This document shows, one piece after another, positions 8,207 through 17,626 of a stretch of DNA of 64,000 bases. A program made the position numbers and the translations under genes. Below the pieces are notes generated by a model that saw only the letters and a program-made list of their open reading frames with translations, did not search any database and was not told the origin of the DNA. This DNA comes from Streptomyces sp. NBC_01428 (GTDB lineage: Bacteria; Actinomycetota; Actinomycetes; Streptomycetales; Streptomycetaceae), in NCBI RefSeq assembly GCF_036231965.1, contig NZ_CP109499.1, positions 1,116,001-1,180,000 on the forward strand, read 5' to 3'. How positions within the stretch are numbered: position 1 is the stretch's first letter; every line of letters starts with the position of its first letter.

Positions 8207-11200
8207 TTGAGCACCGTGGTCGCCAAGCGCTCTCCGCGTGCCGAGGGTCCGCCGATGCCCGAGGGGCAGGTCGAACTCGCCGAACCCCCCGTCCTCGGGG
8301 AGCCGGCCACCGCGGACTTCGGCTCGGTGATGATGTACCTGCCGATGGGCCTGGGCGCCGGGGCCATGGTGCTGATGTTCTCGGTCGGCAGCGGCGGCAC
8401 GTCGATGTACATGATGACCGGGATGATGGGCGTCGCCATGGTCAGCATGACGCTGATGCAGGTCGGCCGCCCGGGCGCGGAACGACGACGCCGTATGCGG
8501 GCCGAACGGCGTGACTACCTGCGCTACCTCGGGCAGAAGCGGACCCAGGCCCGGCAGGCGGCCGAGCAGCAGCGGGCGGCGCTGCTCTGGGACAACCCGG
8601 ACGCCGGGGAGCTGTGGGCGCTGGCCCGCGGCCCGCGGCTGTGGGAACGCAGGCCCGGTCACGACGACTTCGCGCGGGTGCGCATCGGGCTCGGCACCCG
8701 CCGGGCCGCGCTGGAGTTCCTGCCGCCGCAGACCAAACCGGTGGAGGACCTGGAGCCGCTGTGCGCCATCTCGCTGCGCCGGTTCACCCGGGCCCACCAG
8801 ACGGTTCCCCTGCTGCCCGTGCCGGTGTCCCTGCGCCGCTTCACCAGCGTGGAGTTCACCGGGGAGACCGATGACGCGCTCGCCCTGGCGCGGGCGATGC
8901 TCGGACAGCTCACGGTCCTCCACTCCCCCGACGAGCTGCGCGTCGCGGTGCTCGGGGACGACGAGGCACTGCGCGCCTGGGACTGGCTCAAGTGGCTGCC
9001 GCACAACGCTCATCCGTACGAGGAGGACGCCGCGGGACCCGTACGGCTCGCCGCCGGTGACCACGACGCCCTGCTGGACCTGCTCGGGCCCGAACTGCGC
9101 GACCGGCCCGACCACGACCCGGCGTCCGCCCCGAGTGTCGCGGAGCCGTTCACGGTCGTCGTCGCCCACGGCGTACGGGTTCCCGAGACGTCCAGGCTGC
9201 TCGGCGCCGGGGTGCGCGGGGTGGTGCTCCTCGACCTCACCGGTGCGGTGCCCGGCGGCCCCAAGGTGCTGCGGCTCACCGTGCGCGGCGGCCGGGTCGA
9301 CTTCCCGAACGGCTCGGAGACCGTGTCCGGGCAGGCCGACCGGCTCGGCCCCGTCGAGGCGGAGACCCTGGCCCGGACCCTGGCCCCGATGCGCACCGGC
9401 GGTGGCGTCGACCTGGTGGACCGGCCCCTGGAGTCCGACTTCGACCTGACCTCCATGCTCGGGATCCGTGACGTGCGCGGCTTCGACGTGCCCGCCAAGT
9501 GGCGTCCCCGGCTCGCCCAGGACGCCCGCCTCAAGGTGCCGATCGGTGTCACCGAGGACGGCGAGATCGTCGAACTCGACCTGAAGGAGTCCGCTCAGGG
9601 CGGGATGGGCCCGCACGGGCTGCTGATCGGCGCCACCGGCTCCGGCAAGAGCGAGCTGCTGCGCACGCTGGTGATGGGCCTGGCCGCCACCCACTCCTCG
9701 GAGATCCTCAACCTGGTCCTGGTGGACTTCAAGGGCGGCGCCACCTTCCTGAACATGGACCGGCTGCCGCACACGTCGGCCGTCATCACCAACCTGGCCG
9801 ACGAACTGCACCTCGTCGACCGCATGCGTGACTCCATCAACGGCGAGATGATCCGCCGTCAGGAACTGCTCCGCGAGGCCGGTTTCGCCTCGCTCTACGA
9901 GTACGAGAAGGCGCGCGGCGCTGGCGCGAGCACACTGGCCCCGCTGCCGTCGCTGCTGATCATCGTGGACGAGTTCTCCGAACTGCTGGCGAACAAGCCG
10001 GAGTTCATCGAGCTGTTCGTGTCGATCGGCCGGCTCGGGCGCAGCCTCGGCGTGCATCTGCTGCTCGCCTCCCAGCGTCTGGACGAGTCGCGCATCCATC
10101 GCGTCGAGGGCCATCTCTCGTACCGGCTCGCGCTGCGCACCTTCTCCTCGATGGAGTCGCGCAGCGTGATCGGCACCTCCAGCGCGTACGAGCTGCCGTC
10201 GGCTCCCGGCAACGGCTATCTGAAGGTGGACACCACCAACCTGGTCCGGTTCAAGGCCGCTTACGTGTCCGGCCCGGTTCCCGCGGCTCCGAACCCGGAC
10301 GAGGCGGGTCGCCGCGAGGGGGCCGCGTTCGAGGTGACCTCCTTCGGCCTGGAGACGCGCGGCGAACTGGCGTCGGTCCGTGCCGAGGAGGAAGCCGCGG
10401 CGCTGGTGTCGCTCGCGGAGGAGGCGCTGCGCGACCAGGGCGGCGAGGGGGACACGGCCGAGAACGGCGGCGAGAGCGCCGACGAGAGTCTTCTCGACGT
10501 CCTCGTGGGCCGACTGGAGGACAACGGGCCGCCCGCCCGACAGGTATGGCTGTCGCCGCTGTCGGAGTCGCCCGCGCTGGACGAGCTGCTGCCCGGCATC
10601 GTGCCCGACCCGGTGCGCGGCATGGGCGCGTCGGACCCCCGCGCGCAGGGCGCGCTGCGGGTGCCACTGGGGTTGGTGGACCGGCCGTTCGAGCAGCTGC
10701 GCGAGCTGCTGGTCGCGGACCTGTCGGGGGCGGACGGCCACCTCGGTCTGGTGGGTGCGCCGCAGACCGGCAAGTCGACGCTGCTGCGCTCCCTGATGCT
10801 GTCGCTCGCCCTGACCCACACGCCGGCAGAGGTCCAGTTCTACTGCCTGGACTTCGGAGGTGGCGGTCTGGTGTCGACCGCCGGTCTGCCGCACGTCGGC
10901 TCGGTGGCGACCCGCCTGGAACGCGACCGCGTCCTGCGGACCGTCGAGGAGCTGTCGCAACTCCTGGAGCGGCGTGAGCAGTTGTTCGCCGCGCGGGGGC
11001 TGGAGTCGATGGCCGCCTTCCGGGCGCTGCGCGCCGAGGGCACGGTCGACGATCCCTACGGTGACGTCTTCCTGCTGGTCGACGGATGGGCCACGCTCCG
11101 GCAGGACTACGACGACCTGGAGCAGCGGGTGATGGAACTCGCCGCCCGCGGGCTGTCGTTCGGCCTGCATGTGGTGGTCTCCGCGGTCCGCTGGTCCGAA

Positions 11201-12235
11201 GTGCGGCCCCGGCTGCGCGACATGCTCGGCACCAAGCTCGAACTGCGGCTCGGCGACTCGATGGAGTCCGAGGTCGGTTCCCGGGCGGCGGCCGGTGTGC
11301 CGCACCAGCCGGGCCGGGGCCTGACCGCGTCCGGGCACCACTTCCTCTCCGCGCTGCCCCGGCTCGACAGTTCCTCGCGCACCGACGACCTGACGGCCGC
11401 CACCAAGGCCGCTGTCGCGGAGATCGACACGTTCTGGACCGGCGGCAGCGCCCCCGGTGTCCGCCTGCTGCCGACCGGTCTCGACGCGCGACGGCTGCCG
11501 ACACCCGCGGACACCCGCGACCTGAAGTTCTGTCTCGGCTGGGACGAGCAGCGGCTCGCGCCCGTGTGGCACGACTTCGGCGCCACCCCGCACCTGCTCG
11601 TGTACGGCGACGGCGAGACCGGCAAGACCAACGCACTGCGTCTCGCGATCCGCGCGATCACCGCCCGCTACCGCCCGGAGGAGGCCCGCATCCTGCTGGC
11701 CGACCCGGGACGCGGACTCCTCAAGGACGTGCCCGAGGAGTACCGCGTCGGCTACGTGGTCGACAACGACGGGCTCGGCAAGCTCGCCGAGAGCGCCGCC
11801 GTGTCGGTGGGCAAACGGCAGCCGGGCGCCGACGTCACGCCCGAGCAGCTGGAGAAGCGGGACTGGTGGACAGGACCGCTGCTGTTCGTCCTCATCGACG
11901 ACTACGACCTGTTCGGCGGCGGCCCCGGCTCCGTTTCCCCGATGACTCCCCTGGTGCCGCTGCTCGCGCAGGGCGCCCACATCGGACTGCACCTCGTCGT
12001 CGCCCGCAGCACCTCGGGCGCGATGCGCTCGGTCATGGACCCGCTGATCCGCCGCATGTGGGAGCTGGGCAACCCGGCGCTGCTGTTCTCCTACCCCAAG
12101 GAGGAGGGCAAGTTCATCGGCGAGGCCAAGCCCCGCACCCTCCCGGCCGGGCGGGCCCAGCTCGTCACCCGCCGCACCGTCAAGCTGGTCCAGACCGGAC
12201 TGGTGTCGGCGTCCCCCGTCCCCACAGGAGCATGA
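8207..12235 (+). CDS. eccC: EccC, type VII secretion motor ATPase
   Basis: This 1342-aa FtsK/SpoIIIE-like protein is the energy-supplying, substrate-recognising component of type VII secretion. Two transmembrane helices lie at about 41-88. Three ATPase domains follow. Their Walker A motifs are GATGSGKS (475-482), GAPQTGKS (850-857) and GDGETGKT (1134-1141). Only the first domain has a full Walker B with catalytic Glu (LLIIVDEF, D588-E589). The second reads VFLLVDGW and the third FVLIDDYD, in line with EccC proteins in which the distal domains bind rather than hydrolyse nucleotide. All three domains are in one chain, as in many non-mycobacterial systems. TTG 8207 is chosen for its AGGAAG site and because the membrane region then starts about 40 residues in. 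It opens the operon and overlaps eccD. Confidence 0.95.
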   Translation: MSTVVAKRSPRAEGPPMPEGQVELAEPPVLGEPATADFGSVMMYLPMGLGAGAMVLMFSVGSGGTSMYMMTGMMGVAMVSMTLMQVGRPGAERRRRMRAERRDYLRYLGQKRTQARQAAEQQRAALLWDNPDAGELWALARGPRLWERRPGHDDFARVRIGLGTRRAALEFLPPQTKPVEDLEPLCAISLRRFTRAHQTVPLLPVPVSLRRFTSVEFTGETDDALALARAMLGQLTVLHSPDELRVAVLGDDEALRAWDWLKWLPHNAHPYEEDAAGPVRLAAGDHDALLDLLGPELRDRPDHDPASAPSVAEPFTVVVAHGVRVPETSRLLGAGVRGVVLLDLTGAVPGGPKVLRLTVRGGRVDFPNGSETVSGQADRLGPVEAETLARTLAPMRTGGGVDLVDRPLESDFDLTSMLGIRDVRGFDVPAKWRPRLAQDARLKVPIGVTEDGEIVELDLKESAQGGMGPHGLLIGATGSGKSELLRTLVMGLAATHSSEILNLVLVDFKGGATFLNMDRLPHTSAVITNLADELHLVDRMRDSINGEMIRRQELLREAGFASLYEYEKARGAGASTLAPLPSLLIIVDEFSELLANKPEFIELFVSIGRLGRSLGVHLLLASQRLDESRIHRVEGHLSYRLALRTFSSMESRSVIGTSSAYELPSAPGNGYLKVDTTNLVRFKAAYVSGPVPAAPNPDEAGRREGAAFEVTSFGLETRGELASVRAEEEAAALVSLAEEALRDQGGEGDTAENGGESADESLLDVLVGRLEDNGPPARQVWLSPLSESPALDELLPGIVPDPVRGMGASDPRAQGALRVPLGLVDRPFEQLRELLVADLSGADGHLGLVGAPQTGKSTLLRSLMLSLALTHTPAEVQFYCLDFGGGGLVSTAGLPHVGSVATRLERDRVLRTVEELSQLLERREQLFAARGLESMAAFRALRAEGTVDDPYGDVFLLVDGWATLRQDYDDLEQRVMELAARGLSFGLHVVVSAVRWSEVRPRLRDMLGTKLELRLGDSMESEVGSRAAAGVPHQPGRGLTASGHHFLSALPRLDSSSRTDDLTAATKAAVAEIDTFWTGGSAPGVRLLPTGLDARRLPTPADTRDLKFCLGWDEQRLAPVWHDFGATPHLLVYGDGETGKTNALRLAIRAITARYRPEEARILLADPGRGLLKDVPEEYRVGYVVDNDGLGKLAESAAVSVGKRQPGADVTPEQLEKRDWWTGPLLFVLIDDYDLFGGGPGSVSPMTPLVPLLAQGAHIGLHLVVARSTSGAMRSVMDPLIRRMWELGNPALLFSYPKEEGKFIGEAKPRTLPAGRAQLVTRRTVKLVQTGLVSASPVPTGA

Positions 12236-13632
12236 TGACCACCGCCGCACCGCTGACGGGACGGGCCACCGAGGTCTGCCGCGTCACCGTCGAGACACCG
12301 GACGGCCGCACCGACCTGTCCGTCCCGGTCACCACCCCGGTGTCCGCCCTGCTCCCGGTCCTGCTGCGGCAGTTGCCCACCGGAGCCGCCGCGGACGGCA
12401 CGCCGTGGGTGCTGCAACGGCTCGGCGAGGAACCGCTCGCCGCCGAGGCCACACCGGAGAGCGCCGGGCTGCGCCAGGGCGACGTCCTCCATCTGCGGCC
12501 CGCCGAGGCGCCGTTGCCCGCGCTGCACTTCGACGACGTCGCGGACGGCGTCGCGCACACCGTGGGCGACGGCACCGGCCGGTGGCGGCCCGAACTCACC
12601 CGGGGTCTCGCCGCGGGCCTGGCCTGTCTCGCCCTCGCCGGCCTCGCCGCCGCGCTGCTCGGTGCGGGCACCGGTCCCCGTACGTCCGCCGTCGCCGCGG
12701 CGGTGGCCGTGGTGCTGGCCGTCGCCTGCGCCACAGCCGCCCGCATGGGCGCCGACCGGATCAGCGTCCTGGTCGCCGGACTGGGCGCCTTCGGCTTCGC
12801 CGGTCTCGCCGGTGTGACACTGCGCGCGAGCCACTCCGGCGGCCACACGCCCGGCCTGACCGGGGTGCTCCTCGGCGCCGGCTGCGTGATCGCGCTGGCG
12901 GGTGCCCTGTTCGCCCTGGGAGCGCTGCCGCTGGTGGTCCCCGGCACCGTACTGCTGACCGCGATCGCCGCGGCGGCCGGTGCGGGACTCGCCGAGGGTG
13001 CCGGGCTGCGGGGCGACCAGGCCGCCGCCGTGGTCGCCGTGGCCCTGTTCGTGCTCGGCCATCTCGCACCCCGGCTCGCGCTGCGCACCGCCCGGCTGCG
13101 GGTCCCCCAACTGCCGCACGACGCACGGGAACTACAGCTCGACATCGAACCGGAGCCGGACGCGCGGGTGGCGCTCCGCGTGTCCGTCGCCACCGCGTGC
13201 CTGGACATGATCAGCGTCGCCTCCGCGCTGGTCTGGGCCGTCGCCCTGTGGCTGCTGACGGCCGGTGAGCACGGCTGGACCGGCTGGCTGCTGCCCCTCG
13301 CGCTCAGCCTCGCCGTCCTGCTCCGCGCACGCGGCACGAACGGCACCCTCCAGCGGGCCCCCGCCGTCCTCGCGGGCGCCTACGGGCTGGCCCTCGTCCT
13401 GGTCGTGCGCACCGCCGCGAACGGACCGGCGGGACGTGTCGTCGCCCTCGCGGTGCTGCTGGCCGCGGCCGTCCTGCTGCTGGTCGGCGCCTGGCGGCTG
13501 CCGCGCGCCCGCCTGCTGCCCATCTGGGGCCACCTGGGCGACCTGCTGGAGATCGTCACGGCGATCGCCCTGCTGCCGCTGCTGCTCCAGGTCCTCCACG
13601 CGTACACGTACTTCCGCGGCCTCGCGGGCTAG
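12232..13632 (+). CDS. eccD: EccD, type VII secretion membrane channel protein
   Basis: This 466-aa protein begins with a soluble ubiquitin-like domain (about 1-85, CRVTVETPDGRTDLSVPV) and continues with about eleven transmembrane helices, the layout of EccD, which forms most of the membrane part of the ESX pore. ATG 12232 overlaps the eccC stop in an ATGA, so translation is likely coupled; a second in-frame ATG follows directly at 12235. Length and order fit the family. Confidence 0.93.
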   Translation: MMTTAAPLTGRATEVCRVTVETPDGRTDLSVPVTTPVSALLPVLLRQLPTGAAADGTPWVLQRLGEEPLAAEATPESAGLRQGDVLHLRPAEAPLPALHFDDVADGVAHTVGDGTGRWRPELTRGLAAGLACLALAGLAAALLGAGTGPRTSAVAAAVAVVLAVACATAARMGADRISVLVAGLGAFGFAGLAGVTLRASHSGGHTPGLTGVLLGAGCVIALAGALFALGALPLVVPGTVLLTAIAAAAGAGLAEGAGLRGDQAAAVVAVALFVLGHLAPRLALRTARLRVPQLPHDARELQLDIEPEPDARVALRVSVATACLDMISVASALVWAVALWLLTAGEHGWTGWLLPLALSLAVLLRARGTNGTLQRAPAVLAGAYGLALVLVVRTAANGPAGRVVALAVLLAAAVLLLVGAWRLPRARLLPIWGHLGDLLEIVTAIALLPLLLQVLHAYTYFRGLAG

Positions 13633-13643
13633 GGCGGACGACC

Positions 13644-14936
13644 GTGCAGACTCGACGCGATCACGTACAGGCGTACCAGTTCGCCATGGGCCGGCTCGCC
13701 TCGGCCCTCGTCAGCGGCGACCCCGGACGCGGCGACAGCCCGACCCGGCGGTCGGCCCTCGGCTCCGTGTTCGGTGTGGGGGTGGTGGTGCTGCTGTGCG
13801 CCGGGTTCGGCGTGTACGGACTGATCTCCCCTGTCGCGAAGGACGACTGGCGCAAGGACGGGGCCGTCGTCCTGGAGGAGGACACCGGCAACCGTTACGT
13901 CTACGCGGGCGGCGTCCTGCGCCCGACCCGCAACTACGCCTCCGCGCTGCTCATCGCGGGCAAGCGGGCGACCCCGAGGACGCTCTCCGCGAAGTCCCTC
14001 GCCGGCGTGCCGCACGGCGGTCCGGTCGGCATCCCCGGCGCACCGGACACGGTGCCGGACGCGTCCGCGCTGACGACGGGACCCTGGGCGCGCTGTCTGC
14101 CCGGCACCGGGTCCCGCGTCGTGGGGCAGACGCTCGCCTTCGGCCCGTCGGCGGCCGCCCTGCACCCGTTGCCGGCCGGCCGTCAGGTGCTGCTCAAGGG
14201 TCCCAAGAACGCCCGCTACCTGCTCGTGCGCGGGGTCAAGCACCCGGTTCCCGACGATTCCGCCCTCATCGCCCTCGGCCTGGACGACCAGACACCGCTC
14301 AGCGCCGCCGCCGACTGGCTCACCGCGGTCCCCACCGGCGCCGCGCTCGACGCGCCCGTACCGCCGGGTGCCGGGAAGCCGGCCGGGAAGGTCGCCGGGC
14401 AGGCCGCCCGGGTCGGGCAGCTCTTCCGCACCAGCGCGGGCGGGACCGAGCACCGCTACCTGCTGCGCTCCGACGGGCTCGTCCCGGTCAACGCGACCGC
14501 GTACGCCCTGCTCGCCGCCCGCCCCGGCGCGCCCGAACCCCGCCGGGTCACCCAGGCGGACATCGCCGTCGCCGAGGTGTCCGCGGAGCGCGGCCCCACC
14601 GACCGGATCCCCGACGTCGGCGGCGCCCGCGCGCTCGACGGCGGAACGGTCTGCCTGGAGCACCTGTCCGACGGGCGTGTCCGGTTGACCGTGTCCGACG
14701 TGGCCGAGCGCCGGGTCGCCCTGCACGCCGGCGCCGGCGTGCTGGCCGTCCCGGCCGGCGGCGGGGGCCAGTACCTCGTCACCGAGCAGGGCGTGAAGTA
14801 CCGGATCGCGGACGACTCGGCCGCGCGGGCCCTCGGCCTCGCGGACACCAAGCAGCGGCTCACCCTGCCCGCGAGCGCCCTCGCCCTGCTGCCCGACGGC
14901 CCGGTGCTCAGCCGCGCCGCCGCCGGAAAGGGATGA
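13644..14936 (+). CDS. eccB: EccB, type VII secretion core protein
   Basis: This 430-aa protein begins with the family hallmark TRRDHVQAYQFAMGRLASAL. It has one transmembrane helix at about 40-62 and a large extracytoplasmic part with repeated beta modules (YLLV...KHPVPDD, YLLRSDGLVPV, YLVTEQGVKYRIADD). Two widely spaced Cys (in WARCLPG and TVCLEHL) match the conserved disulfide of EccB. The start is GTG 13644, 11 bases after eccD. Its stop overlaps the next start in an ATGA. EccB links the inner-membrane complex to the cell wall side. Confidence 0.94.
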   Translation: MQTRRDHVQAYQFAMGRLASALVSGDPGRGDSPTRRSALGSVFGVGVVVLLCAGFGVYGLISPVAKDDWRKDGAVVLEEDTGNRYVYAGGVLRPTRNYASALLIAGKRATPRTLSAKSLAGVPHGGPVGIPGAPDTVPDASALTTGPWARCLPGTGSRVVGQTLAFGPSAAALHPLPAGRQVLLKGPKNARYLLVRGVKHPVPDDSALIALGLDDQTPLSAAADWLTAVPTGAALDAPVPPGAGKPAGKVAGQAARVGQLFRTSAGGTEHRYLLRSDGLVPVNATAYALLAARPGAPEPRRVTQADIAVAEVSAERGPTDRIPDVGGARALDGGTVCLEHLSDGRVRLTVSDVAERRVALHAGAGVLAVPAGGGGQYLVTEQGVKYRIADDSAARALGLADTKQRLTLPASALALLPDGPVLSRAAAGKG

Positions 14937-17626
14937 GCCCGATGGGCAGGCTCAAGCTGCGCGCGACACCGGTAGGGGGCGCTCTCCTCGTCCATCCCAA
15001 GGGCCGGCTCGACGAGAGGGCGGCGGGTTTCGCGGGCGGGCTCGCGCGCGACCCGCAGCACACCCTCGTCGTCGTCGACCTGCCGGCCCAGGTGCTCGCC
15101 GACGAATGGGAGGCGGTGGCCAAGGTGTTGTCCTCCTCCCGGCACGGCAGCATGCGGATGGTCTTCGGCCGGGGCAGGGGCGACGACGTACGCACGGCGG
15201 CGGGGCGGATCGCCGACCGGCTCGGCCGCGAGGTCCTCGCCCCGGACGGTGCCCTCGTCCCGACCCTCGCGGGCGGTCTGTTCGTGCCCGGCGACGAGGG
15301 CGCCGCGTGGCTGCGGTTCCGGCCGGGACGTGCCGTCCAACCCGACTCCCAACGGTTCCCGAAGCCGCGATGGGAGTTCACGGTGCCGACCCGGCCACGG
15401 CCGGCCGGTGTCCGCACGACCACCCAACCGGTGCCGTCCGGCGTGTGGTTGAGGAACAGTGGCGATCCGCTCTCGGGTCGGCATCGTCGAGCCGTCGAGA
15501 CCGTCCCCACGGACACCGAGAACCTTCTCGTCGTCCTCGGCAGCCCCGGCACCGAGCCGCTGCCCGTCGACGACGTGGCCGGCTACTGGACCACCGTCCT
15601 CCCCAACGCCCGCTCCGCGGTGCGGTTCGTCCTCTACGGCACCCTCGACACCCCGGACTCGCTCGCCCCCGGCCAGGGCCTCGCGAACGCCCTGGACCAC
15701 GAGGTGGTCCTGTACGCCGAGTTGCCCTCCGGCGTGCCCGGACGGGCGGGGCACACGGAGCCGCCGGACCACACCGTCTACAGCCCCGCGCACGACACGG
15801 CCCGGCCGGCCCACCCGGAGTCGACCGGGGAACCCGCGCGGACGGCCCTCGGCGGGGAGGAGGCTCGTCCCGGTGCGGGGGCGGAGGCCGGACCTGGGAC
15901 GCCGTCGGGTTCGACGGTCGTGTCCGGCTCCGCCTCTCAAGGTCCGACGACAACGCCTGAGGCAGCCCCCTCGACTGCGGCGACCATGGCTGACGGCGTC
16001 CCGTCGGTTCCGGCGACCGTGCCCGAGGGAGCCCCGTCGGCTCGGCCGACTCTCCCTGGTGACGGTGCGACGTCGGACGGTGCGACGGAGCCCGGAGCGT
16101 CCACACCGTCGGCCGCCCTCGTACCGGAAGGTCCCGAGCCCGTCACCACCCCGGTCCTCGCCGCGCGGACCCCGTCCAGGCAGTCCGTTCCGCGCATCCG
16201 CACGGAGTCCGGGGGCTCGGAGCCCTCCACCCGTACCGCCGAGCCGCGGGGTTCCGACACCTCCGCGCGGCCCGACTCCCCCGCAGAGCAAGCGACTTCG
16301 GCGGCACACGCCGTCGCCGGGACCCCGCCGGCCCCCGTGGGCGAACCCGTGCCGCCCTCGGGGAGTTCTCCTTCGGAGCGGAACTCCCCTGCGCGCGGCA
16401 CGGCACCCGAGGCGGATCCCGGCCCGCCCGAACCGAGCGCCGTATCACCGGATCCACCCGCGGTCGACACCGATCCGGACCGGACCGGCGTGCTTCCGCC
16501 GGACACCTCCGGGCCGGCCGAGGACGCGGCGCCCGACCCCGGCACGGCACCTGCCCCGCCCCGGACCTCTGACGCTGACGCTGACACGGACACGGGCCCA
16601 CCGTCCGTTCTCCCCGACGGCGTCGGCCCGGGTGCCGAGGCCGGCGCGTCGCCCGTCCCCGCGACGCGACCCGTCCGGCCCGCCGCCCCCCGATTCCGGC
16701 TGGAGTCGGGCGCGCCCGCCCCCGAGCCGGTCTCTGTTCCGGCGCCCGTCCCGGCGCCCGCGGCGACCGCCGGGGCCCTCGTGACGGCGCCCGCTCCGGC
16801 CGGTGAGGCACCCGGCGTGCGGGTGCAGCCCGTACCCCGGACGGCGGCCTGCGCGCTGCCGCCCGAACGTGGGGTCGCGCAGGAACGGGACTGGGTGCGG
16901 CGGACGTACAGCGAGCAGTACAACGCGACGGCCGGGTCGGTGTCGCGGATGATGTCCGAGTCGCCGGGCCTGCGCGGCGGGTCGAGGACGGAAGCGGCGG
17001 ACGCGCTGACCGAACTCGTCTCCGTGCGGCTGTACTTGTCGGGCGACAGCCGGACGGCCGACGCCGCCGTGCGCACGGCGACCGCTGGTCCGCACGTGCC
17101 GCTGGCCCGGTGCGTGACGGCCGGCCTGCGCCGGCTGCCCTCCTACCGGGGCCCGGCCCTGCTGCGGACCCGGCTCGCCGACGCGGAGCGCGCCTGGTAC
17201 CGGGACGACAGGCTGGTCACCGAGTGGGCGTTCTGCCACGCGCGGACGTCGCTGCACGCGGGCCCCCGGGGCGGCGGTGCCGCCGACGTCCTGATCTGGT
17301 CGATGACCGCGCGCCGCACCGGCGCGCTGGACCCGGCCGTGCCGGACCGGGTGGTGTTCCTGCCCGGGACGTCCTTCAAGGTGCTGCGCACCGTGGGCGA
17401 CGCCGTGCTGATGCGGGAGGTTTCGCCCTCGGAGATCGCCGTGGACGGCCGTGTCGACCTCCAGCGCGTGAAGCTCGACGAGATCGCCCTCAAGGGTCTG
17501 GGGAACATCGTCGACGCCCTGGAGAAGGCCGGCACCGACGCCAAGGCGGAGAGCGCCGACCCGCCCGGACTGATCCTCACCCCCGCCACGGGGCGTACGG
17601 GTCGCACAGAAGGAGCCAAGCCGTGA
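14933..17626 (+). CDS. Type VII locus accessory protein with ART-like C-terminus
   Basis: This 897-aa protein starts at ATG 14933, overlapping the eccB stop. Residues about 1-280 form a soluble domain that I do not recognise. Residues about 285-640 are low-complexity, rich in Pro, Thr, Ser, Ala and Glu. The end (about 650-870) has features of the ADP-ribosyltransferase fold: SYRG with R739 near the first strand and a VVFLPGTSFKVL strand (807-818) like the ExE-loop strand. The positions that should carry the two acidic residues read P804-D-R806, so catalysis is doubtful. No signal peptide or membrane segment is seen, so it probably acts inside the cell beside the secretion machine. The ART assignment rests on pattern only. 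The stop overlaps the next gene. Confidence 0.75.
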   Translation: MSPMGRLKLRATPVGGALLVHPKGRLDERAAGFAGGLARDPQHTLVVVDLPAQVLADEWEAVAKVLSSSRHGSMRMVFGRGRGDDVRTAAGRIADRLGREVLAPDGALVPTLAGGLFVPGDEGAAWLRFRPGRAVQPDSQRFPKPRWEFTVPTRPRPAGVRTTTQPVPSGVWLRNSGDPLSGRHRRAVETVPTDTENLLVVLGSPGTEPLPVDDVAGYWTTVLPNARSAVRFVLYGTLDTPDSLAPGQGLANALDHEVVLYAELPSGVPGRAGHTEPPDHTVYSPAHDTARPAHPESTGEPARTALGGEEARPGAGAEAGPGTPSGSTVVSGSASQGPTTTPEAAPSTAATMADGVPSVPATVPEGAPSARPTLPGDGATSDGATEPGASTPSAALVPEGPEPVTTPVLAARTPSRQSVPRIRTESGGSEPSTRTAEPRGSDTSARPDSPAEQATSAAHAVAGTPPAPVGEPVPPSGSSPSERNSPARGTAPEADPGPPEPSAVSPDPPAVDTDPDRTGVLPPDTSGPAEDAAPDPGTAPAPPRTSDADADTDTGPPSVLPDGVGPGAEAGASPVPATRPVRPAAPRFRLESGAPAPEPVSVPAPVPAPAATAGALVTAPAPAGEAPGVRVQPVPRTAACALPPERGVAQERDWVRRTYSEQYNATAGSVSRMMSESPGLRGGSRTEAADALTELVSVRLYLSGDSRTADAAVRTATAGPHVPLARCVTAGLRRLPSYRGPALLRTRLADAERAWYRDDRLVTEWAFCHARTSLHAGPRGGGAADVLIWSMTARRTGALDPAVPDRVVFLPGTSFKVLRTVGDAVLMREVSPSEIAVDGRVDLQRVKLDEIALKGLGNIVDALEKAGTDAKAESADPPGLILTPATGRTGRTEGAKP

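Noticed and set aside
8051..12250. 1399-codon minus-strand frame opposite eccC
   Set aside because: Mirror frame of eccC codon bias; no recognisable protein.
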